A DNA stretch of 36,594 nucleotides from Dactylosporangium siamense (GTDB lineage: Bacteria > Actinomycetota > Actinomycetes > Mycobacteriales > Micromonosporaceae): assembly GCF_016862795.1 (NCBI RefSeq), contig NZ_BONQ01000205.1:1-36594 (forward strand), read 5' to 3'. Below are positions 14,185 through 22,828 of the stretch, one piece after another. A program made the translations under genes and the position numbers. Numbering within the stretch: position 1 is the first letter of the stretch; every line of letters starts with the position of its first letter. Below the pieces are notes generated by a model. That model was not told the DNA's origin. It made no database searches and saw only the letters and a list, made by a program, of their open reading frames with translations.

Positions 14185-16802
14185 GACGCGGCTCCGATCA
14201 GGTCGGCGAGGGTGGCCACGGCGGTCGGGTCGTCGCGCAGGACGGCGTCGACGAGCGGCAGCTGGCACAGCCACAGCCAGCCGTCGTGCACGGGCAGCGC
14301 GGCGACGATGACGCCGGTGAGGCGCCCCGGCAGGGGCTTGTAGACGCCGAGCACGGGCCGTTGTGGCCAGTCACGCCCGTCCAGGGACGTGTAGACGACG
14401 TGCGCGGTGACGCTGAGCAGTTCGGTGGTGACGACCGTGCCGGGTGGCACCGCGGACAGCACCGGCTCGCCGGTCGTGAACACGTTCGGCAGCGAACCCC
14501 ATTCGGTGGCCAGGTCCTTGACGGTGGCCGGCACCGGCAGGTGCGCGGCGCCGTCGACGCCCTGGGCGAGGACGAGCACGTTGCGCCCTTCGCGCAGCGC
14601 CGCGTCGACGAGCGGGCCGGTGGCCGCGGACAGCGCGCCTTCGCCGACGACCAGGCACCCGGTGTCGCCGGTCCGTGCGCCGACGGCGGTCAACGCCCGC
14701 TCGTCCGTCGCCGATCCCAGCAGGTGTACGGAATGCGCCGCCGTCGGCCGGGCGAGGACGGTGAGCGGGTAGCGCTGCTCGACCGGGGCCGCGCCGGGTG
14801 CCGTCCAGGTCACGGTCAGCTCGTGGGGTCCCGGCCGGGACGGCAGCGGCACGGTCACCGGATGCGGTGTCGTCGGCGTGTGCGGGGCGAGCGTGGCGGT
14901 GCCGGTGACGCCGTCGACGGACCATTCGCCGGTGACCGTCGCGGGCGTGTCGTTGGACACGACGACCGACAGGTCGACGGTTCCGCCGGCGAAGCCGTTC
15001 CAGGCGTCGTCGTCGTGCAGCGCGATCGGCAGGGTGGGCCGGCAGGCCGCGGCGACCTCGCGGATCGCCGGGTCCTTGCCGCGCCGTTCGAGGTCCCACA
15101 GCCCGTTGTATTCGTGCGGCACGTCGGTGAGCTCGGTGAGGCACCATCCGGCGATGCCGGGCGTGCTGCGGAACAGCTCGATCTGCAGCCGGTCGGCCAG
15201 GCCCTGGTAGGCCTGGGTCCCTTCGACGAAGGCGGCGGCGGTGCCGGGCCACGGCAGCGCCGCGATGTCCTCGGCGAGATGGTTCGGCCACCAGAACGGG
15301 GTCTGCGTGGCGGCTGTCTCCAGTGACGGCAGGCCCCAGTCGCCGAACTCGCTGACCAGCAGCACCTTGCCGGGCACGGGAGCGGCGGTGCTCTTCGCGC
15401 GCAGCGCGGCGAGGTACTGGCGGCTGAGTCGCCCGTACCAGTGCGCTGTGAGGATCGGGCTGCGGTAGACGTGTTCCGGGCCGGGTTCGACGGAGTCGTT
15501 CTCGATCACGGGGCGGGTGCCGTCGAGGTCGGTGACGAGGTTGTACAGCATCCGGGTGAACCGTTCGTAGCCCGGCGAGGCGCGCACGTCGCGGTCGGTG
15601 TTCTCGGCGCCGATCTCGTTCATCGCCGACCACAGCACGACGCTGGGGTGGTTGCGGTCGCGCAGGACCTGCTCGGCGGCGGCCGCGGCGCAGGCCCGGG
15701 CGAGGGGCCCGGTGTCGTCGAGCTCGTCGACCGCGATCGGCTCGGCGATCGGCAGGTCGCAGTGCACGAGCATGCCGAGTTCGTCGCAGACGTCGAGGTA
15801 CCGGGGCTCGAACGCCTTGATGTGCAGGCGCAGCATGGTGAGCCCGATCGCCTTCGCGGCGTGGACCTCCCGCTCGATCGCGTCGCGGGAGCCCTCGGCG
15901 TAGAGGGTGTCGGCGCGGAAGCCCTGCACGAGCGCGGCCTGCACGCGCAGCGGCGCGCCGTTGAGCAGGATCCGGTCGCCGTCGACGGTGACGGTGCGCA
16001 CGCCGAAGCGGACCTCGGTCTCGTCGCAGGCGTACCCGTCGGCGAGCACCACGAACCGGGCGTGGTGCAGGGCCGGCGACTGCGGCGACCAGCGCTCGAG
16101 GCCGTCCAGGCGCGGGTGCAGGACGACCTCGCAGTCGGCGTGTCCGGGGACCATGACCTCCTGGCGGGTGACCCGGCCGTCGACCGTGCACTCGACGACC
16201 GCGGCGATGCGGCCGCCGCGGTTGCGGATGCGGACCTTCGCCTCGGGTCGGGCCGGGTCGCCGTTGACGAAGGCGTCCTGGAGGGTGACGGCGCCGTGCC
16301 GGGTCAGGGTGACCGGTTGCCAGATGCCGCCGTAGGTCAGGTACAGGCTGGGCGGGCTGGGGAACAGGTCGTTCTTCCAGCCCTGCTTGCCGTGCGGACC
16401 GCGCGGGTGCTCGGGCGCGTCGCCGGGGATGTCGAGGACCCGCACGGCGATGACGTTGCGCCCGGCCCGCAGCACGCCGGTGGCGTCGACGGTGAACGGG
16501 GTGTACGCGCCGGCGTGCGCACCGACCTGGACGCCGTTGACGTGGACGGTCGCCTCGTCCATCACGGCGCCGAATGCCACGGTCCAGTGACCTTCGACGT
16601 CGTCGAGGTCGAACTCACGGACGTACCAGGCGACCCCGCTCAGATGCAGGTGTCCCTGCGCCTCCCACAGACCCGGCACCTGGATGGCGCCGAGGCCGGC
16701 CAGGGGCGGCGGGAGCGAGTCGGCGGTGTCGCCCGGATGGAAGCCCCAGGTGCCGTCGAGGCTGAGCACCGAGGTGCGGGCTTCGTGGTCGGCGATGGTC
16801 AC
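14181..16802 (-). CDS. GH2-family glycoside hydrolase
   Basis: A large cytoplasmic retaining exo-glycosidase, 873 residues, GTG start. Order: sugar-binding domain (about 10-170; LDGTWGFHPGD, VPGLWEAQG, VAWYVREF, DEATVHVNGVQVG), beta-sandwich (about 170-275), TIM barrel (about 275-600) with acid/base Glu396 in WSAMNEIG and nucleophile Glu485 in LLVSEFGDWG, and a roughly 250-residue C-terminal region of beta character not recognised further. GH2 includes beta-galactosidases, glucuronidases and mannosidases; which it is cannot be decided. No signal peptide. Start GTGA overlaps the upstream oxidoreductase stop (16799-16802) and the end overlaps the GH1-like gene. With GH1 it should trim imported oligosaccharides from the non-reducing end. 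Confidence 0.92.
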   Translation of the reverse strand: MTIADHEARTSVLSLDGTWGFHPGDTADSLPPPLAGLGAIQVPGLWEAQGHLHLSGVAWYVREFDLDDVEGHWTVAFGAVMDEATVHVNGVQVGAHAGAYTPFTVDATGVLRAGRNVIAVRVLDIPGDAPEHPRGPHGKQGWKNDLFPSPPSLYLTYGGIWQPVTLTRHGAVTLQDAFVNGDPARPEAKVRIRNRGGRIAAVVECTVDGRVTRQEVMVPGHADCEVVLHPRLDGLERWSPQSPALHHARFVVLADGYACDETEVRFGVRTVTVDGDRILLNGAPLRVQAALVQGFRADTLYAEGSRDAIEREVHAAKAIGLTMLRLHIKAFEPRYLDVCDELGMLVHCDLPIAEPIAVDELDDTGPLARACAAAAAEQVLRDRNHPSVVLWSAMNEIGAENTDRDVRASPGYERFTRMLYNLVTDLDGTRPVIENDSVEPGPEHVYRSPILTAHWYGRLSRQYLAALRAKSTAAPVPGKVLLVSEFGDWGLPSLETAATQTPFWWPNHLAEDIAALPWPGTAAAFVEGTQAYQGLADRLQIELFRSTPGIAGWCLTELTDVPHEYNGLWDLERRGKDPAIREVAAACRPTLPIALHDDDAWNGFAGGTVDLSVVVSNDTPATVTGEWSVDGVTGTATLAPHTPTTPHPVTVPLPSRPGPHELTVTWTAPGAAPVEQRYPLTVLARPTAAHSVHLLGSATDERALTAVGARTGDTGCLVVGEGALSAATGPLVDAALREGRNVLVLAQGVDGAAHLPVPATVKDLATEWGSLPNVFTTGEPVLSAVPPGTVVTTELLSVTAHVVYTSLDGRDWPQRPVLGVYKPLPGRLTGVIVAALPVHDGWLWLCQLPLVDAVLRDDPTAVATLADLIGAAS

Positions 16803-17812
16803 GACGCGTCCTCAGCGGGGACCTCGGCGGGGACACAGACGCGGCGGCCGGTCTCGAACGACTCGATGACGGCCATGGCCAGGGCGAGGGCGCGGCGGCC
16901 GGCGCGGGCGTGCACGGGCGGCTCGGCCCCGTCGCGCAGGGCGGCGAGGACCGCGTCGACGTGCCGGTCGAACGTGAGGTGGAACTGGCGGGCGGCGTCG
17001 TTGAAGTAGCCGGCCTGCCAGACGTGGCGGGTCTCGTCGCCGACGGACTGCAGGGTGAGCCGGGCGACGGTGTCCTCGATGAGCGCGCGGCCGGCGGTGC
17101 CGTTGAGCTCGATGAGCTGGGTGCCGGGGTACGCGTAGGAGGAGTCGTAGCTGCCGACGAGGCTGCCGACGGCGCCGTCGGCGAACCCGAGCGCGACCGC
17201 CAGGGTGGTGTAGACGCCGGTGCGGGTCTTGTCGGTGAGCTGCGCCGCGACGGAGGTGATCGGCCCGCACAGGTGCTCGAGCATGTCGAAGCCGTGGCAC
17301 TGGGTCTCGATGAGGTTGGCGTGCGGGGAGGTGCCGAAGTTGGGTTCACCGCCGAAGCGCCAGGTGGCGAAGACGAGGTCGCCGATCGCGCCGTTGGCGA
17401 TGGCCTGCCGGGCGCGCAGCACCGGCTCGGCGTAGCGGTGGTTGAAGTTGATGCCGAAGAACAGGTCGCGTTCGGCCGCCTCGGCGATGAGCTTGTCGGC
17501 CTCGGCCAGGTCGAACACGAGCGGCTTCTCCACCAGCAGCGGCACGCCGAGCCGGATCAGCTCCAGGGTGGGCTCGAAGTGGCCCTCGTTGGGCAGGCTG
17601 ACGGTGATGAGGTCGGGGCGTTCGGCCTCGACCATGGCGGTGAGGTCGGTGTACGGCCGGGTGCCGTACGCGGCGGCCCGCTCGGCGGTGCGCCGCTCGG
17701 TGCGGCCGGCGATCGCGACGAGGTCGGTGTCGGGACGCTGGGCGAAGATGCGGGCGTGCTGCTCGCCCCAGCCGCCGGCGCCGACGACGGCGACCTTCAG
17801 GCGGGCGGTCAC
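16799..17812 (-). CDS. Gfo/Idh/MocA-family NAD(P)-dependent oxidoreductase
   Basis: A sugar or cyclitol dehydrogenase-like enzyme, 337 residues, GTG start. The N-terminal Rossmann fold has VAVVGAGGWGEQHARIF (7-23); the signature VEKPLVF carries the conserved Lys of the EKP motif; FGINFNHRYAEP and an H-rich segment (NLIETQCHGFDMLEHLCGP) form the substrate site. Family members oxidise or reduce sugar hydroxyls, some within redox-assisted glycoside cleavage. The GTGA overlap at 17809-17812 couples it to the alcohol dehydrogenase and the one at 16799-16802 to GH2, placing it in the catabolic operon. Substrate unknown. Confidence 0.92.
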   Translation of the reverse strand: MTARLKVAVVGAGGWGEQHARIFAQRPDTDLVAIAGRTERRTAERAAAYGTRPYTDLTAMVEAERPDLITVSLPNEGHFEPTLELIRLGVPLLVEKPLVFDLAEADKLIAEAAERDLFFGINFNHRYAEPVLRARQAIANGAIGDLVFATWRFGGEPNFGTSPHANLIETQCHGFDMLEHLCGPITSVAAQLTDKTRTGVYTTLAVALGFADGAVGSLVGSYDSSYAYPGTQLIELNGTAGRALIEDTVARLTLQSVGDETRHVWQAGYFNDAARQFHLTFDRHVDAVLAALRDGAEPPVHARAGRRALALAMAVIESFETGRRVCVPAEVPAEDAS

Positions 17813-18813
17813 CGCTCGTCCTGCGTGACGACGACCTTGCCGGTCTCGCCGCCGAGGAACAGTTCGAACGCGGCGGTCAGCTCACTGGCCGGCAGCCGGT
17901 GGGTGATGATCCGGGACAGCTGCGGCAGGTGCGCCTGGAGCAGCTCCAGGTTGGCGGCCATCTCGGCGTAGGCGAAGTATTCGCTGCCCATGACGGTCCG
18001 CTCGGGGGCGATGAGGTCGGCGGACACGTCGAGGGTGAGGCCCTCGCCGTGGCCGACGCAGGCGAGCACGCCGCGCTTGCCGAGCACGGCGACCGCGGTC
18101 TGCCGGGCGCTCTGCTTGCCGGTGGAGTCGATCGCGGCGTCGACGCCGGTGAGCGTGACCGGCCGGGTCGCGTCGACCGGGGTGGCGCCGAGCTCCTCGG
18201 CGAACGCCAGCCGCCACGGCGACACGTCGCTGACGTAGACGGGGACGTCGGCGCCGTAGCGGATGCGGGCCATGACGAGGATGCCGAGGCCGATCGGGCC
18301 GGCGCCGGCGACGTAGAGCGACTCGACGTCGTCGCGCATGCGGTGGATCCGGCCGAGCGCGTGGCCGCTGGTGCCCATCACGTCGAGCAGGAGGGTCGCC
18401 TCGGCGGCGGTCACGCTGTCGGGGACGGCGAAGAAGTTGCTCTCGTGGACGATCTCGTAGGGGCCGTAGCCGCCGTCGGCGGTGAAGCCCATGTCGTTGC
18501 GCTTGGCGAGGCACTGGTTGGTGTACCCGAGCCGGCAGCTGCGGCAGGTGCCGCAGTAGTCCATCAGGAACACGGCGCCGCGGGTGCCCTCGGCGACCGT
18601 GGTGCCCTCCCCCGCGGCGACGACGGTCCCGGCCGCCTCGTGTCCGGGCACGACGGCCGAGCCCTCGAACCACTGCTCGCGGTCAGTGCCGCAGATCGCG
18701 TTCGCGCCCACGGCGAGCAGCAGTTCGCCCGGGCCGGGGTCACGGTACGTGTGCTCACGGAGCTCGATCTTTCCTTCGCCGACGAATGTCGGTGCTATCG
18801 CGGTGCGGGGCAT
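17809..18813 (-). CDS. Zinc-dependent medium-chain alcohol/polyol dehydrogenase
   Basis: First gene of the leftward sugar operon, 334 residues. MDR-family features: catalytic-zinc motif ICGTD (40-44) and GHEAAG (57-62), structural-zinc cysteines in DYCGTCRSCRLGYTNQC (four Cys), and the NAD-binding turn YVAGAGPIGLGIL. Such enzymes oxidise polyols or sugar hydroxyls. The ATG at 18813 has the strong ribosome-binding site AAGGGAGG about 6 nt upstream, fitting its role as the first cistron. Two LacI operators lie 77-117 bp upstream. It overlaps the next gene by 4 bp (GTGA). Confidence 0.92.
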   Translation of the reverse strand: MPRTAIAPTFVGEGKIELREHTYRDPGPGELLLAVGANAICGTDREQWFEGSAVVPGHEAAGTVVAAGEGTTVAEGTRGAVFLMDYCGTCRSCRLGYTNQCLAKRNDMGFTADGGYGPYEIVHESNFFAVPDSVTAAEATLLLDVMGTSGHALGRIHRMRDDVESLYVAGAGPIGLGILVMARIRYGADVPVYVSDVSPWRLAFAEELGATPVDATRPVTLTGVDAAIDSTGKQSARQTAVAVLGKRGVLACVGHGEGLTLDVSADLIAPERTVMGSEYFAYAEMAANLELLQAHLPQLSRIITHRLPASELTAAFELFLGGETGKVVVTQDER

Positions 18814-18889
18814 GTGCGCCTCCCTTGGTCTTTGCGTTGTAGCACGTCAGCGGCATTTTCCCGGCGTTCCCACGATCACTTCGCCGGTG

Positions 18890-18930
18890 TTTACCACGTG
18901 GCAGAGAAAGTTTTACCACGTGGCAGAGAA
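18890..18930. promoter_or_regulatory. Two LacI-family operators in the adh/lacI divergent region
   Basis: TTTACCACGTGGCAGAGAA occurs twice, at 18890-18908 and 18912-18930, 22 bp apart (two helical turns), each centred on the palindrome CCACGTGG. The same motif stands upstream of the GH30 gene. A CpG-centred palindrome of this length is typical of LacI-family operators, and a LacI gene begins 65 bp away, so auto-regulation and control of the leftward operon are likely. Confidence 0.85.
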
Positions 18931-18940
18931 CCTGTACAGT
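18912..18940 (+). promoter_or_regulatory. Probable lacI promoter
   Basis: A weak -35 TTTACC (18912-18917), 17-bp spacer and -10 TACAGT (18935-18940). The -35 box is inside the second operator, so the regulator would block its own promoter. The start codon is about 55 nt downstream. Confidence 0.5.
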
Positions 18941-18994
18941 GGCTCCACGAGCAGTCGCTCTCTGCTGCCTGATCCAGAACGGGGGGTGTCCGCG

Positions 18995-20029
18995 GTGGCC
19001 GTGACGCAGGAGGACGTGGCGCGCCGTGCCGGCGTGGCGCGCAAGACGGTGTCCAACGTCATCAGCGACTACCCGCACGTCAGCGACCGCATCCGCAAGA
19101 AGGTCCTCGCCGCCATCGAGGAGCTGGGCTACCAGCCCAACCGCGCCGCGCAGAACCTGCGCAGCGGCCGGTCCGGCATGATCGGGCTGGCCGTGCCGGA
19201 GCTCGACGTGTCGTACTTCGCCGAGCTCACCCGCCTCGTCGTGCAGGCCACCGAGCGCCGGGGCCTCACCGTGCTCATCATCCAGACGTTCGGCGACCTG
19301 ACCCGCGAGCACGCCTCCCTCAACGGGTTCGGCCACCAGCGGCTCATCGACGGCCTCATCTGCAGCCCGATCGCCAGCAGCGGCGAGGACATCCTCAACC
19401 GCGGCGGCGGCTTCCCGGTCGTGCTCCTCGGCGAACAGGTCTCCGTCGCGCCGGACCACGCCGGGATCGACCATGTCGGGATCGACAACGTCGCCGCGGC
19501 CCGCACCGCGACCGAGCACCTGCTGTCACTGCCCCGCAAGCGGGTGGCGTTCGTCGGCGCCAGCCGCAGCACCGACTCGCACATGGCCGACCTGCGCCTC
19601 GCCGGCTACCGGCAGGCCCTGGCGGCGGCCGGCGTCCCGCTGCGCCCCGAGCTGGTGTTCAGCGTCAACGGCTACCACCGCCGCGACGGCGCGGAGGCCG
19701 GCCGGCGCATCCTCGCCCTGCCCCCCGAGGAGCGCCCCGACGGCGTCTTCTGCGCCAACGACCTCCTCGCGCAGGGGCTGATGCGCGCCCTGCACGACAC
19801 CGGCTACCGCATCCCCCACGACGTGGCCGTCGTCGGCTTCGACGACATCGACGAGGCGACCTACAGCATCCCGTCGCTGACGTCGGTCTCCCCGGACAAG
19901 GCCCAGATCGCCGAGACCGCCGTGGCACTGCTCCTGGACCGGGTCAACGGCAGCGACGAGGCCGACCACGACACCGTCACCGACTTCTCCCTGGTCGTGC
20001 GGGAGAGCACGGCAGGACCGCGCCGCTGA
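18995..20029 (+). CDS. LacI-family transcriptional regulator
   Basis: Sugar-responsive repressor, 344 residues. The N-terminal HTH is VTQEDVARRAGVARKTVSNVISDYPHVSDRIRKKVLAAIEELGYQPN, with the hinge helix NRAAQNLRSGRSGMIGLAVP joining it to the periplasmic-binding-protein-like sensor (about 60-344; e.g. DGVFCANDLLAQGLMRAL and VPxDVAVVGFDDI-like segment). GTG 18995 is chosen because GGGGGG lies 8-9 nt upstream; GTG 18986 and 19001 are in-frame alternatives. It is divergent from the sugar operon and convergent with the GH30 gene, with its probable operators in front of both, which marks it as the local regulator. The inducer is presumably a sugar from the GH30 substrate. Confidence 0.94.
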   Translation: MAVTQEDVARRAGVARKTVSNVISDYPHVSDRIRKKVLAAIEELGYQPNRAAQNLRSGRSGMIGLAVPELDVSYFAELTRLVVQATERRGLTVLIIQTFGDLTREHASLNGFGHQRLIDGLICSPIASSGEDILNRGGGFPVVLLGEQVSVAPDHAGIDHVGIDNVAAARTATEHLLSLPRKRVAFVGASRSTDSHMADLRLAGYRQALAAAGVPLRPELVFSVNGYHRRDGAEAGRRILALPPEERPDGVFCANDLLAQGLMRALHDTGYRIPHDVAVVGFDDIDEATYSIPSLTSVSPDKAQIAETAVALLLDRVNGSDEADHDTVTDFSLVVRESTAGPRR

Positions 20030-20046
20030 ACGCCGCGGCGCGGTCC
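20015..20046. terminator. Bidirectional terminator between lacI and the GH30 gene
   Basis: GGACCGCGCCGC (20015-20026), 8-nt loop containing the lacI stop codon, GCGGCGCGGTCC (20035-20046): a perfect 12-bp stem placed to end both convergent transcripts. Confidence 0.75.
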
Positions 20047-20054
20047 CTTGGTCC

Positions 20055-21133
20055 TCAGCTGATCGTGACGGCCCGGTAGTTCGCCTTCACGTCCTCGGTG
20101 ACCGCGCCGACCTGGCAGTTGCTCAGCGCCGCCGTCCGCGACGGCTGCGCCACCCCGTCGAGCTTGAACGTGAACGTGCTGCCGGTCTTCGTCACCGTGA
20201 TCGTGTGCGGCACCGCCGGGTTGAACCCGCCGGGCAGCGCCTGGACCCCCGACCAGCCCAGGTCGGTGCCGCCGACCAGCGCGTGCGACACGAACGCGTT
20301 GTTCACCGGGTCGATCCACGCCTGCACGTAGTTCAGGTCGTCGGTGTAGCAGCCGTAGACGCCGTACTTCGGCGCCGCCGACGTGGTGCCGGCCGCGACC
20401 CGGCGCACCGACGCGCTGAGCGTGTAGTCGGTGGTGCGGATGCCGGCGGCGCCATAGATCGAGCTCCAGCCGGAGCCCAGCGACGTCGACTCGAGGCTCT
20501 GCGGCGCGTTGACGACCCAGTTGCCGCGGACCGCCTTCCCGCCGTAGATGTTGCCGGGGTTCGACCCGAACCGCGCGTCGCCCCACTCCAGGCGGTCCAG
20601 CACCTGGGCGTTGGTGAACTCGACCGCGGTGTCCTCGGTGACCAGGCCGACCTGGCACCCGCCGGTGATCGCCACGGTCCGCGACGGCTGCGCGACCCCG
20701 TCCAGCGCGAACCGGAACGTGCTGCCCTGCCGGTCGACGGTCAGCTTGTGGGCGACGCCGGTGTTGAAGCCGCCCGGCAACGCCTGCGTCCCGGACCAGC
20801 CCAGGTCGGTGCCGCCGAGCCGGGCGTGGGAGACGAACGTGGCGTTGACCGGGTCGATCCACGCCTGCACGTAGTTGTCGTCGTTCTGGTAGCAGCCGTA
20901 GACACCGTACTTCGGCGACGCCGACGTGGTGCCGGCCGCGGTGCGCCGCACGTCAACGCTCACCGAGTAGTCCGCGAGGCGCGTGTCGGCGCCGCGGTAG
21001 AGCGAGTTCCAGCCCGAGCCGAGGCTCGTGACGGTCGCCGCGGTGGCGCTGGGCAGGCTCCACGACCCGCGGGCCAGGCCACCGCCGTAGATGTTGGCGG
21101 CGTTGGTGCCGCGCACCGAGTCGCCCCAGCCGT
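20055..21133 (-). repeat. Tandem ~180-residue modules at the GH30 C-terminus
   Basis: Two copies, about 21133-20593 and 20592-20055, share WGD, NIYGG, LGSGW-S-Y, SPKYGVYGCY or APKYGVYGCY, NYVQAWIDPVN, GGTDLGWSG-QALPGGFN and DGVAQPSRT. The second lacks the linker that follows the first. They look like binding modules and give no sign of catalytic residues. Confidence 0.8.
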
Positions 21134-22670
21134 GCCGGCCGCCGCTCGTGCCACCGGCCCAGGTGAACGTCACCATCGCTCCGGCCGGGATCGAGTAGGA
21201 GAACGACTGCCCGCCGCTGCGCACCTTGGTCGTGGCGGCGGACCCGCCCCGGTTCCAGGCCACGACCGCGCGGGTGCCGTCCGGGTTGAGGAACGCCACG
21301 TCCTGCACACTGCTTGCGCCGAAACTGTTGGACGCGATCCGCTTCGCGCCCGGCTTCACGAACTTCGCGAGGTGCCCGGTCCAGTAGTAGCTCGGCCGGT
21401 ACGTCGCCGCGCCGGTGCTCTGGTTGATCGTGACGAGCGGCTGGATGGGAATGCCCGGATGCGAGGCCGAGTCACAGATGTTGGCCGCGCCGGTGTGGTA
21501 CGGCCCGGAGGTGGTGTCCAGCGCGACGTTCCACGCGATGATCGACTGGGCCCAGTTCCGCGGCCCGTTGACGAGGATGTCGCGGAAGTCGGTGTCGGTG
21601 CAGTACGGCGCCAGCTCCGACTGGTAGATCGGCTTGTACGGGAACCTGTCGTGCATGACGCCGAGCTGGTCGGGCGTCCCGCAGTAGCCGTGGAACGAGG
21701 ACCCTTCGGTCTCCGCGTAGGCGGCCGCGTTGTTGAACACGTCGGTCGGGTAGGTCGCGTCGAAGCACACCATGTCACCGGCGAAGATGCGCGGCTGCAG
21801 CCCCGCGTTGTAGAGCTTCGGCGCGAAGTGGTTGGTGATGAAGTCGATCGACTGCGCGGCGCTGAGCACCATCGTGTTGTAGGTGTTTCCGGTGCTCGGC
21901 TCGTTCTGCGCGCTCGTCGCCCAGATCGGGATGCCGCGCGCCTGGTAGGCCTGGATCGCCTTCACCAGGTAGTCGGCGTAGAGGCTGTAGTAGCCCGCCA
22001 GCAACGTGCCCGGATAGCAGTCCTGGCAGGCGGCCTTGAGGTTGTTGTTGTCCTTCATCCAGGCCGGCGCGCTCCACGAGGTCAGGTTGACCTTGATGCC
22101 GGGGTTGACGGCGAGGGCCTGCTGGATCATCGGCACGATCGTGGCGTCGTCGTGCGCGACGCTGAAACTGCCGAGCGTGGTGTCGCCGGCGACGTCGTCG
22201 TAGGTGTAGTAGCCACCGACGGTGCTGATGAAGTCGGTGGAGCCCATCGGCTGGCGCAGCATCGACAGGCCGATGCCGGTCGAGGTGTTGAACAGGTCGT
22301 TGAGCACCGCCGAGCGCTGGGTGGCGTTCTGTTTGGTGGCCATCAACCACGCCGACGAGTCGGTGAAGGTGGCACCGAAGCCGGTCATCGTCTGAAACGT
22401 GCGCTCGTCGTCGACGTCGATGGTGAGCGGGTTGGTGCCGGAGTCGGCGGCGAAGGCGAGCGCGGTCTGCGGGGTGAGCTTGCTGACCAGGTCACCGGTG
22501 GTGAGCCAGACGTTCACGGCCTGCCCGTCCGCGTAGGCGGGCGTTGCGGCCTGAGCGCAGACGACGACGAGCGCGGCAACGACGGCCGCGGCGGCGGCGC
22601 GTCGCTGAGGGGATCTTCCGGGTTGTCGAACGGGTTCTCGAGAGGGCTGTCGAGCGGGTTGTCGAGCCAT
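20055..22670 (-). CDS. Secreted GH30-family glycoside hydrolase with two C-terminal modules
   Basis: An exported retaining endo- or exo-glycanase, 871 residues. The signal peptide is long: an N-region rich in Gln-Pro and Arg (MARQPARQPSREP...), a hydrophobic core (AAAAAVVAALVVVCAQA) and cleavage near PAYA/D. Residues about 55-505 are the GH30 (beta/alpha)8 barrel with its beta domain: GFGATFTDSSAWLM (97-110), LRQPMGSTDF, acid/base Glu257 in SAQNEP and nucleophile Glu352 in YQSELAPYC. Known GH30 activities include beta-1,6-glucanase, beta-1,6-galactanase, xylanase and glucosylceramidase; the subfamily is undecided. Two repeats of about 180 residues follow, each with WGD...NIYGG, YGVYGCY and YVQAWIDPVN, resembling a concanavalin-like binding fold. 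ATG 22670 has GAGGAG upstream. Three CACGTG operators upstream put it in the LacI regulon. Confidence 0.9.
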   Translation of the reverse strand: MARQPARQPSREPVRQPGRSPQRRAAAAAVVAALVVVCAQAATPAYADGQAVNVWLTTGDLVSKLTPQTALAFAADSGTNPLTIDVDDERTFQTMTGFGATFTDSSAWLMATKQNATQRSAVLNDLFNTSTGIGLSMLRQPMGSTDFISTVGGYYTYDDVAGDTTLGSFSVAHDDATIVPMIQQALAVNPGIKVNLTSWSAPAWMKDNNNLKAACQDCYPGTLLAGYYSLYADYLVKAIQAYQARGIPIWATSAQNEPSTGNTYNTMVLSAAQSIDFITNHFAPKLYNAGLQPRIFAGDMVCFDATYPTDVFNNAAAYAETEGSSFHGYCGTPDQLGVMHDRFPYKPIYQSELAPYCTDTDFRDILVNGPRNWAQSIIAWNVALDTTSGPYHTGAANICDSASHPGIPIQPLVTINQSTGAATYRPSYYWTGHLAKFVKPGAKRIASNSFGASSVQDVAFLNPDGTRAVVAWNRGGSAATTKVRSGGQSFSYSIPAGAMVTFTWAGGTSGGRHGWGDSVRGTNAANIYGGGLARGSWSLPSATAATVTSLGSGWNSLYRGADTRLADYSVSVDVRRTAAGTTSASPKYGVYGCYQNDDNYVQAWIDPVNATFVSHARLGGTDLGWSGTQALPGGFNTGVAHKLTVDRQGSTFRFALDGVAQPSRTVAITGGCQVGLVTEDTAVEFTNAQVLDRLEWGDARFGSNPGNIYGGKAVRGNWVVNAPQSLESTSLGSGWSSIYGAAGIRTTDYTLSASVRRVAAGTTSAAPKYGVYGCYTDDLNYVQAWIDPVNNAFVSHALVGGTDLGWSGVQALPGGFNPAVPHTITVTKTGSTFTFKLDGVAQPSRTAALSNCQVGAVTEDVKANYRAVTIS

Positions 22671-22715
22671 GCACGTGCTCCTCGGCTGGCGGGCTCATGG
22701 AACAGGACAGCGTGA

Positions 22716-22762
22716 TTTACCACGTGGCAGAAGATTTATCACGTGGTAAGCCACGTGGCAAC
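22716..22762. promoter_or_regulatory. Cluster of three LacI-type CACGTG operators upstream of GH30
   Basis: TTTACCACGTGGCAGA (22716-22731), TTTATCACGTGGTAAG (22735-22750) and TAAGCCACGTGGCAAC (22747-22762). The first matches the lacI/adh operators for 16 bases; the second is the most symmetric. The GH30 start codon is 46 bp away on the left. A further GCACGTGC lies at 22671-22678 next to that start codon. Repression by the adjacent LacI protein is inferred. Confidence 0.82.
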
Positions 22763-22822
22763 ACCCGCCTGCCGGGCTCTGGCCCGGCCCGTTCCCGCCG
22801 GATCGACGACCGTAACCGGCGC

Positions 22823-22828
22823 TACAGT
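22823..22828 (+). promoter_or_regulatory. -10 box of a leaderless transcript
   Basis: TACAGT ends 6 nt before the GTG at 22835, the spacing of leaderless actinobacterial mRNAs; no ribosome-binding site precedes that GTG. A -35 element is not clear. Confidence 0.5.
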
